The position numbers were made by a program, and so were the translations under genes. From Chenopodium formosanum (Eukaryota > Streptophyta > Magnoliopsida > Caryophyllales > Amaranthaceae): DNA of 64,000 bases. The notes beneath the pieces are model-generated. The model did no database searches. It saw nothing but the letters and a program-made list of their open reading frames with translations, and was not told the DNA's origin. Where the stretch lies: the NCBI GenBank assembly GCA_024500155.1, contig CM044877.1, forward strand, positions 29,635,001 through 29,699,000, read 5' to 3'. Below are positions 55,825 through 64,000 of the stretch, in pieces (position 1 is the stretch's first letter; every line of letters starts with the position of its first letter).

Positions 55825-57213
55825 TGTAGACACCCATTTGTGTCTCCCCAAAACCAAACCCAGTGATGAGTGCCTTTCACGTTGAATCATAATCGAATGA
55901 AACGAAAGTGTGGAAAGGTCTAGTGTTGCGGAAAGTTTTATTTCTTTTCTCTTCTCTCTGTTTTTGAAAACTTTATTTTAAGAAAAACAGCCAATCCAGT
56001 TTGGTTGGTCCATGATATGGGTCTAATAGTGGTGTAGTTGGATGGGGCTTGCAAAGACCTTTCCAACGATATATTATAAGCCCAATTCCGATGAATATTG
56101 AGGAAGTTATGGCCAATTTACTAAATTGGGCACGGTTTGAGCTTTATGTACGGCCCAATGATCTAGGGGAGGGTCTAATATGATTTATCATTCCTAATGC
56201 AATTAGGAATGGTTTTAGTCTTCTAGAATATTCTAGAAGGTTCTTTTAATTCCTAATTCAATTAGGACTCTTTTTAGAGTTTTAATCAAGATCAAATAGC
56301 ATTTTCGAAGAAATTATATTATTTTATCTTCCAGTACGGTAAACTTATCAGATTTTCGAAAACACGTTGGAATTAAGACTGGCGTCCAACCCCAGGCCTT
56401 GGCGCCTGGAACCAGGCTTGGCGCCAGACGCTAGCCATTGGCGCCTGGCGCTAGGCACTGGTGCTGGCGCCAACTAGCCAGGGCTGGCGCCAATGCTGTT
56501 TTGCGATCTTCAGAATCTGTTTTGTTAAATTATCTTTTTTGGCTGATTTTCTCTATAAATATCGTATTAAAAACTCCGTTTTCATTCATCATCTGCATCT
56601 ATCAATCATCAACTCTCTTCATTCACAAGTTTTCATTCACCAATTCTCCTCATTCTCAAGTATTCTTTAGCATTCAATTCTAAACTTTGTTTTTCATACG
56701 AAATTCCGCATTCACAAGATCTAGAAACACCTAGCCATATTCGAAGTTGCCTTCGCCCTAGACGTGAAAGGTTTTAATTTCTGAGGGTTTGGTCCCAAAT
56801 CTCTCTCTCTATTATTTAATTTAATTGCTTTGATTATTATTTTCCTTGAAGTTACTAACGTGTGTATTTTGTAATTAGAAAGAGGTACGAGGCATCCAAG
56901 TAAGTACTTTAATTGATTTTATTGATATTATGATGTAGAAATCATGTTTATTTTGATTCCTAGTATCATGTCTAGGGTATTTTTAATATTAAATATGATT
57001 GCTATGATGCCTTTTATTCTCTTCCTAATATTTATGATTGTTAGGATCATGTTAGGGCTAAAGATTTGATTTTTATTGCTTAGTGACATGCTAGGGTTTG
57101 TTATTAATCTTGTTAGTATCATGCCTCGGATCTTGCTATTTTTATTATGCTCTAACATTAACATGAACATGATTATGATTATGATTTTAATTGTTATAAT
57201 TTATGATTATAAA

Positions 57214-57277
<64 letters not shown>

Positions 57278-57771
57278 TTGATGATAATTATTTTATTTAT
57301 GATTATTATTATTATTCATGATGTTGATTATTTATTATGTTGCTTGATATGCATATTATTTTATATTGCTGTTGCTTGATCACCTTTATTGCATGTTAAA
57401 GGGAATTGGTATTTGCAACCACGTTTAATAAGATATTTAATAATCTTGTTAGGGTTAATTGTGATTATAATTCAAGTGATCGCCAATAATAGTTTATTTG
57501 TGCATTAAATTCAACCAACATAGATTAAACAGGTTTAGGGTTAATCTATTGATTGCATGTTAATTAAAAAGCGCACATGAATACGATCTGAATAAAGTAG
57601 AGGCCTATTATTAGGGCAGGTTCAATCTCTTTTAGGTTGGATTTGTACCTTCATCCCCGGACCCTTATTTGGTTCATGACCTTATGGAGTTGACGATCTC
57701 TTGGATCGTTAAGGGGTGTAACCTTCATCCCCGGACCCTTATTTGGTTCATGACCTTATGGAGTTGATGAT
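55825..57771 (+). repeat. TatA 3' LTR, right-truncated with a short duplication
   Basis: Starts TGTAGACACCC. Contains the GCGCC block, TATA (56554-56561), GTAAGT near 56900 and (ATT)n at 57217-57277. After GTGTAACCTTCA it jumps back and repeats about 49 bp already present at 57647-57695, then stops near 57771, so the last roughly 200 bp are absent. Confidence 0.85.
56378..56561 (+). promoter_or_regulatory. TatA LTR promoter: GCGCC block and TATA box
   Basis: CTTGGCGCCAGACGCTAGCC-type block ends near 56496; TATAAATA lies at 56554-56561. Confidence 0.65.
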
Positions 57772-58624
57772 AGTAAGAGAAGTTGAGAGATTTAGGGTTT
57801 TGAGAATGCTAGGGTTTTAATTCTGATTTTTCGGTTCTTATAATGCTGAACGAAGACCCCTATTTATAGGCGTAAAGATCTAGGTTTAGGGTTTTAGAGT
57901 CGCGTCGTCGGGTTGCGCGCGCAAATTTCTGAGTCGCGCTGGGTGTCGTGCGCATCTCAATGAGTCGCTCGTGCCAGGCGCGCGCAACTTACTGAGTTGC
58001 GCTGGGATGCGGTTTGCCTTATACGAAAACGGGTTTTTAAAACTTCCATAACTTTTGATTGCGAAGTCAGATTTAGGCGTGTGAGATATCATTGGAAATC
58101 TCTGAATGTATACTTTCCAATTCCATTAAAGTTAGTTTAAAATTTGTTATTGATACAAAAAAAAATATAGCCGTTAGAGTGCAAGGGTGTTGGTTTTAAG
58201 GCCCGATTTAGTGTTTTGATCATAACTTCTTCGTTTTAACACGGAATTGGGCTTATAATATACCTTTGGAAAGATCTTGGAAAGTTATATCCATATGTAT
58301 AGTCCTTTAATGGAAATATGATGGTTGATTAATCTATTTGGCTTGGTTTTCAACAATGTAAGATCCATTGGATCAATTCATTGTATTTGTCGCATTTGGG
58401 TCCGTTATTAATCAAGTTTAAACATGTATGAGCATGTTTTAGGCCTAATTATCAATCGGACAAGGCTATAAGATTACTTGGTCTCAAATATGAGTTTTTA
58501 CTTACTTCATAATGCATTTCGTAGTCCATAAACACTTTAACTTTGATCTAACATGAAGAACGGATTTTTGTAACATCATCGCACTTCTTTTCGAGAAAGA
58601 GGATGGACAAAGTAGGTGTCTATA
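57772..58624 (-). repeat. TatC 3' LTR, partial
   Basis: Minus orientation, with the LTR start (TATAGACACCTAC) at 58624 next to a polypurine tract. Shares GGAATTGGGCTTATAATATA with TatA but is otherwise different. GC block 57899-58014 (GAGTCGCGC, GGCGCGCGC words) and TATAAATA on the minus strand at 57861-57868. The downstream end is lost at the junction with the previous LTR. Confidence 0.7.
57861..58014 (-). promoter_or_regulatory. TatC LTR promoter: GC block and TATA box
   Basis: Block of GTCGCGC and GCGCGCGCAA words ends about 30 bp upstream of the minus-strand TATA, the shortest spacing seen here. Confidence 0.55.
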
Positions 58625-58817
58625 GTTATCCCCCACTTTGATCGAGTCTAGAATAGACGATGATCAAAGTAGTCAAGGAAAGAAATCCGAGCCTTATTCT
58701 GCGAAGTTCTCAAAGAATAGAGAATCTTTCAGAAATGTTAAGGAAGTCAAAACGATCCTTGATTCGCTAAGTGTTCGAGACAAGTAGCTACTAAGGGAAG
58801 AAAAAGTATTTTCTAGT
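58625..58817 (-). other. TatC polypurine tract and adjoining 3' region
   Basis: Minus-strand TCAAAGTGGGGGATAAC (58625-58641) abuts the LTR. The next roughly 175 bp are non-coding and break at the AthC target site. Confidence 0.7.
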
Positions 58818-60226
58818 TGATATGTCTATTTTGTATAGTATTTTACCCCCGTCCCTTGGTCACAATTAGTAGTGTTTTTGGCTCTTTAGAGCCACTTTTA
58901 TTACTAATTGGTGTTTTCTAGTGTTTTCGTAGATTTGGTTGACTTTTGTAGGGATTTGCACTTTTGGAGCATTTTCCCGAGATATTATGGAGCAACTACG
59001 AGCATTGGAGAAACACGACCAGTTTTTATAGCCTAGGGCCGGTTAGAGCCATCGAACCGGTGATTAAGGGCTCGGTATATGTGATACCGGGGCATTTGGA
59101 CCGAGTATTCAAGACCCGAAGAGGAAATCCAGATTGGCCCAAAGAATTGGAGCCCAATTGAAGTCCAAAGAGTGGCCCAAGAGTGCCGCCCGGCCAAAGG
59201 AGCTACCACCCGAAGGCGCGCCCGGCCGGGCGGGGGAAGCAAGGTCGGCGCCCGAACTCGCGCCTGGCCGGGCGCGAGATTCATACCTGATGGGAAAAAG
59301 GTGCGCCCGATCGGGCGCGTGTTATTATTAGGAGACGATTAGCGTCGTTTAAGTTTGTATTAGTTTAGGATTCTTGCTTAATATAAATACTTTCCGTTAA
59401 GCGAGTTTAGTATTTTCTTTGACTCTTTCTAAATTCTTTCTTAGATTTTCTATCTCTACTTAGCTTTTAGATTAGTTTCTCTCTCTCTAATACTTTGTTC
59501 TTAACTCTATTCTTAATTCCAAATTTCTTTGGTAACGATTTCTCTTCTCTTAATCTCAGTTATTTATTTATTCTTTAGATCATGTCTTGTTTTATTACTT
59601 TGATTAGTTTAGATTTAATTATGTGTGAGTAGTTCTATTTCTAGGGTTTGTGGGGATCCATAAATAATATGAAGGGGTAATTTATTGTTGTTGATTATCA
59701 ATGCTAGATTAATTTCCTATTTATTGATTTAATGCTCTGTGACTAGATTAGGCCTGATCTTTTATGCATGAGTTTGACAATATTGATTCGAGATTCGAGA
59801 GATGAGAATTGATGTTTAGGTCTAGTTTCAATCGGCAGGATAATTTATAAATGGTTAAGTCGAGATTCGAGAGATGAGATTTAATACCGGTAAATTAATT
59901 TTGTGATTGTAATACGTAGCGAAAGCCCTTTATGATCTGATTAATTTATGCATTGATGATTGATTATTATGCTTTACCCTAGAATATTATTTATTGGTGA
60001 ACCTATTTCCTAGATCTTTTATTCATTGTTTTCTCCTTATTCTTAGTCTTCGTAGTTTAGTTTCCGTTAATTATAATATATTGGTTACTTGATAATTTAG
60101 ATTAGTTTAATTAATTAGGAATAGAAAGACCAGTTTCCCTGTGGATTCGGCCCTACTTCCCTATCTATTATTAGTTGGTGGTTTTAGGAATTACTTTTGA
60201 TTAGGTGATATGACTTTAGCCTGTCA
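58818..60226 (+). mobile_element. solo LTR AthC
   Basis: 1409 bp, TGATATGTCTATTTTG to TTTAGCCTGTCA, with a perfect TSD CTAGT at 58813-58817 and 60227-60231. Contains a GC block (59184-59320, with GCGCCCGGCCGGGCG-like sequence), TATAAATA at 59382-59389, two GATTCGAGAGATGAGA motifs (about 59790 and 59862) and GTGGATTCGGCCCTAC near 60140. The last two features parallel AthA, so I group it with Athila-like LTRs. No internal sequence. Confidence 0.85.
59184..59389 (+). promoter_or_regulatory. AthC LTR promoter: GC block and TATA box
   Basis: Palindromic GCGCCCGGCCGGGCG words, a second piece GCGCCCGATCGGGCGCG, then about 60 bp to TATAAATA. Confidence 0.6.
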
Positions 60227-62052
60227 CTAGTCTTAGTGCGCTAAAGAATCTAGATTGATCCTTTGCAAATGTAGAACACTTTCACAAGTAAAGGTGTTCT
60301 AGATGATGTCATGTCATGAGAAGAAATCGGTTTAAAAAGGATTAAAAGAGGGATGATGTCCTCCCAATCATGTCATCATTGGTCTAAATTTCCTCGATAC
60401 GTCATTGAAACTTTAGCCTGATTTTAACAATTTGAAAACATGATAAAAAGTGTTTCGGCTTTCGCAGCCTAAACATTTCGACTTTCGCAGCCGGAATAAA
60501 GTTCTTGACAATTTGCTCATCAAAACGTAATATTCGATGTCCACAAGATAGAAATACATGTCTCAATACTGGAGGCATATGTCCAAATCCAGCGAGGGAG
60601 AAGAAAATCAGCAACTCTCTCAGCAGTTTTGTCCACAAGATGAGTACACATGTCTAAGTAGTGGGGGCCTTAAATAAACATGAGAAACATCCCCTAGCAT
60701 ATGTATACATGAATTCCAAAAGCCACCTAAAGTCTACGCTTGGGGGCTTCATATTAAAAATATAGGTCTCACCTTAACTTTCATTTTGAAATAACTCTTG
60801 AGAAAAATCACACGTATTAGTTGCTCATGATAACTGAGAAGACCAATGCTCAAGAGTTGTAAAAGACATCTAAAGTTGACGTCAAGGTTGTCGATATATC
60901 AAATCAATTTATTGTATTAACTCTTTTTCTTTCTAGGCAATGTATATAGAACCTGAATTACCTTAGTAATAAATAGCCCTATTATTAAAAGAAAATAAGA
61001 TGATTGGTTTTTTTTTTAAGTGATAATAATCTCATTTTCTTTGGCAAAAGATATGGAAAACATCGAATTTAGTTTGATTCGATTGCTTTACTAACATGAT
61101 GTAATCAAGCCAATGGCTATCAAATCATCCAAATCATTTGAATTTTTTTTTTATATGATCTTGTAATCATAACTCAACACTTCATGCATTTTATATATGG
61201 GCATGGCTACTCAATAGTAGGTCCATATGTGCAAAGGCCTAAGATTGGTCATATTTTCATGGAATGATGATTTTGGTATATGGTTATGGTCTACCTCAAG
61301 GAGGGCCTTTCCAAGGTTGTGTGGCTACGCTTGAGGTTATGAAGAATGGACGCGCTCAAGTATACTCCCAAAATCCCTTACTTTTGGTGCTTCTCAAATT
61401 TAAACCTTTCTACTTTGTGTGGCAACTTCCTCATTGGGTGCCTTTTCCTTGTCATCTCTCTTTCTTTTTTTTTTTTTTTTTTTTTTTTTACGAGTTTTGT
61501 TTTGGGTTTAGAACGATTTTTTTTTTCCTTTTTGCATTTGATCTTTCCTTTTGGCTTTAGACTTTGTGTCCCCCTCTTATGTTTCGTTCCCCCATTTTCC
61601 TATTTGTACCTTTGTAGGTTGAATAACTAAGGCTCAATTGAAGAGGCTCAAAAGGGCTGCCAAAAAGATGGATTTTCTCTAAGGTTAAGAACATGGGATT
61701 ATATTTGTGGAGTTTCAAGTTGCCTCCTGTGTTGGTGCAATCATCATATCCTTTCTTTGTGGGTCTAAGATGGACCTCTTTTATTTATTTTATTTCACAA
61801 AATATGTTTTTATTTTTTAAAATAAAAAAAATAAAATATAATAAAAGAGGTCCATCTTAGGTCAAATAAAATAAAATAAAAGAGGTCAAATAAAATAAAA
61901 TAAAATGTTTTTATCTTTTTTATTTTTTAAAGAAGATGGACCTCTTTTATTTTATTTGAAATCACATGAATACTATTCAAAAATCTTTCAAGTCTCATCC
62001 ACTCATCTTAATTAAATACCGATCACTTAAATCGATAAATAATAAAGAATCC
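60227..62052 (-). other. remains of TatC/TatB internal regions
   Basis: No gene. 60227-60680 continues the sequence interrupted by AthC and holds short repeats (CTTTCGCAGCC twice near 60460-60490; CCACAAGAT...ACATGTCT twice near 60540 and 60631). 61765-61950 holds alternating inverted copies of AAGATGGACCTCTTTTAT. 61960-62052 matches the start of the TatB interior (37000-37070, reversed). T run at 61468-61489. The boundary between the two elements is not clear. Confidence 0.5.
61765..61950. repeat. three alternating copies of a 20-bp word
   Basis: CTAAGATGGACCTCTTTTAT at 61765-61784, its exact inverse at 61841-61860, and a third copy in the first orientation at about 61933-61950, separated by ATTTT/AAAAT-rich sequence. 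A strong hairpin can form. Confidence 0.9.
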
Positions 62053-62070
62053 TCCCCAGTGGAGTCACCA
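62053..62070 (-). other. TatB primer-binding site
   Basis: Minus-strand TGGTGACTCCACTGGGGA, three bases from the LTR; one change (C to T) from the other Tat-type PBSs. Confidence 0.82.
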
Positions 62071-62073
62071 AAT

Positions 62074-63665
62074 TGTAGGCGTCATTTGAAGTGTGCTTAC
62101 GCTAAAGCATGTTGTGAATATGCTTGACGCTTATAGGAAGTGGGAATTGACGTATACGATTAGGGACAAAGAAAAGTAGGGAGCTGCCAACAAGTTTTTA
62201 AGGAACTTGTAAACCGTTCACAGATCATTTAAGACAACCACAAATAAAGGGACAACAAAAGGCAACAATGATTGACCCGTGAAAGTTACTTCCCATTCAT
62301 AATCCATGAGATTACTAACTCCATATGGTTCGGAACCACGAAAGGAGGATCAGGGATGATGGTACGAAGTGACTCAAGTCACATTCGCCCGTATTGGCCT
62401 CTACTTGATTCTTATATTGAAAAGTGATTCCTGCGATCTCAAAGGCATGCAAACAAAATATCCAATTCGCTCCAAACTATTATTATGCTAAATTGGTTTA
62501 ATATTAACGCAACACATAATTGTTAAATATCGTGATCACTTGATTAAACAACAAGATTAAAAAGGAACATAAACCGGTTGTCCAAATTATCTTATTAGGC
62601 GTGATTTCAATTACATATTCCCTTTAAACATGCAATATGGTGATCATAATAACAATAGAATTAACATTAATATTGGAAGCAATTTAAGAATAAATCCAAC
62701 AATATAAAATCGTTAGAAAAATAATAGAAATAAAAGGAACATGATTCTTACTTTGATTTAGTTTGCTTGCAACTATAAAACAATAAACGAGTTAGTAACT
62801 TCAAGGAAAATTAATAAAACAACAATTAAATTTAATTAAATTAAATAGAATAGAATTGATTTGGGGTCAAACCCTCAAACAGTTCTACCTTTCACGCCTT
62901 GGTTTAAGGACAAAACCTCGAGTAAAGTACGGACTCCTTGGAGTGCTTAAGGAAGGACTTTTGAAAGAATAAAGGTAGGCTAATGTTTAGGTTAGAGCAT
63001 AGAAGAGAGAAAAGAGAATTAATTGGTACCCGGTACATCAGAAATGAGGGGGTATTTATAGGGAAAATGAATAGAGGGAACACACGGGATCCTAAAAACA
63101 CTGCCAAGACACGGCAAAAATTGTCGTGACACGGGAAACTCTTGTGTGACACGGCATACTCTGGAGTGACGCGGGAAATATTTGACCTACATGGGTTAAA
63201 ACTCGTGAAGGGTTTACGCAAAAAAAGACACGGGGTTGTCCCGTGTCATGGTACTGGCACTGTGTCACGGGGAACTATGTCGTGGCGTGGCAGTGTGTCC
63301 CATGATGCGACACAGTTTGGCGTGATGCGGAAGACTCTGTATCCCTTTTCCGTCCAAATCATTTTTGCCCTAATTACGTTCAGCCTTTTTAGGTGTCGAT
63401 TCATATTTTTGGGCTATTTCTTGTTTATTATTTATTAATTGGGCTAATAATAATAAATGAAAAATGAATAAACAGGTTTGGGCCAAAATAAAAAATAAAA
63501 ATTAAACTATGCTTTGACCAAACATTAAGACTGATCTGTTGACTATTTTATAAACTGAATTTAATTAAATATGACTTTTTAAGCACTCTCGGAATTAAAT
63601 ACTGAACCGGCCAATAATGGCAGTAAAAAATTGTTCATCATCGGGTTTGGTTTCGGGGAGACATT
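62074..63665 (-). repeat. TatB 5' LTR
   Basis: Left end TGTAGGCGTCATTTG is the canonical LTR end. The right end follows TatB to GGGGAGACATT and then departs about 13 bases before the expected end, so it was cut there or ends in a variant. Carries the GTGACACGG block (63104-63330). Confidence 0.8.
63053..63330 (-). promoter_or_regulatory. TatB LTR promoter: CGTGTCACGG block and TATA box
   Basis: Minus-strand CCGTGTCACGG words (63104-63330) end about 45 bp upstream of TATAAATA (63053-63060). Same arrangement as 13653-13969 but with different copy content. Confidence 0.65.
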
Positions 63666-64000
63666 CTAACACCCCAATAATTCTCTCTTAAAAACCTGTG
63701 AGAAACCTGTATATAACCTGAACAATTTCAAGAGAATTATTGTTGTGCTACCGCCACGTGTTCAAACGTTTAGGCTATCTCAGAAATTTGCAGCGGAAAA
63801 CCAAAACAGTTTTAAATAAACCTCAAAACAAAGGAATTAAATCAAAATAAGTATTACAAGTTGGAACCATTAAGGCCCTTATTCAAAACCCAATAAAAGT
63901 AGTAAGTGATTAAATTCAGAGTTTCAATAAATTCAAACCCAAAAGAATTAGTGTCAACTAAAATCGAATTCAAATAAATTCAAACTTTGCAAAATAAATA
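63666..64000. other. unidentified sequence at the right edge
   Basis: Begins CTAACACCCCAATAATTC, resembling the TGTAACACCCC start seen in many plant LTRs, but the window ends before this can be tested. CAATAATTCTCT (63675-63686) has an exact inverse at 63731-63742. No gene. Confidence 0.3.

Noticed and set aside
59033..59331. Frames over the AthC GC block
   Set aside because: Same cause: GC-rich palindromic LTR sequence without stops.
57772..63665. A single minus-strand element with LTRs at 57772 and 62074
   Set aside because: The two LTRs differ in sequence beyond what a pair from one element could, so they belong to two families.

Overview
This is plant nuclear DNA, most likely from a eudicot. 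It is AT-rich, intergenic and almost wholly made of nested LTR retrotransposons. I see no intact host gene, rRNA, tRNA or CRISPR array. The only gene-like piece unrelated to the LTR elements is a broken plant-mobile-domain (PMD) fragment at the left edge. Family names here are working labels: TatA, TatB and TatC are related, gag-bearing, pol-less LTR families of Tat/Ogre type; AthA, AthB and AthC are Athila-like; Copia-1 is Ty1/copia.

Layout. 1-590: PMD pseudogene (-). 1272-1855: GC-rich repeat blocks. 2131-2590 and 13125-14734: 3' end of a TatB element, split by a complete 10.5-kb AthA element (2596-13124, near-perfect 5-bp target-site duplication, TSD). AthA is itself hit by a solo TatA LTR (5779-7750, TSD GTGAG). 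14735-20343: TatA copy E1 (+), with 5' LTR, primer-binding site (PBS) and broken gag, but no 3' LTR. 20349-31008: complete TatA copy E2 (-), TSD TCTAG, carrying a 5'-truncated LINE-type retroposon (28358-28772). 31014-33152: Athila-type gag remnant (-). 33158-34828: large palindrome of two head-to-head LTR pieces. 34880-36019: AthB LTR piece. 36025-39407 plus 51414-51684: TatB element, interrupted by a solo TatA LTR (39408-39409 plus 49390-51413, TSD CGTAG). That LTR was then hit two bases inside its own left end by Copia-1 (39410-49384, TSD TAGTG). 51685-52944: Athila 3' fragment. 52945-57771: 3' half of a TatA-like element. 57772-62052: TatC 3' LTR and internal pieces, split by solo LTR AthC (58818-60226, TSD CTAGT). 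62053-63665: TatB PBS and 5' LTR (-). 63666-64000: unidentified.

How the parts work. Every coding region belongs to a mobile element and nearly all are broken. The Tat-type copies carry gag with repeated zinc-finger-like modules and no reverse transcriptase, so they would need enzymes supplied in trans. AthA has one long gag-like frame and no pol. Copia-1 keeps an open RT/RNase H frame, but its gag, protease and integrase are damaged.

Two patterns recur across unrelated families. First, a GC-rich, short-period, partly palindromic block lies upstream of the TATA box, with a different motif in each family. Second, different tandem arrays sit in the 3' untranslated region of related Tat-type elements. 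The nested target-site duplications allow the insertion order to be read directly.
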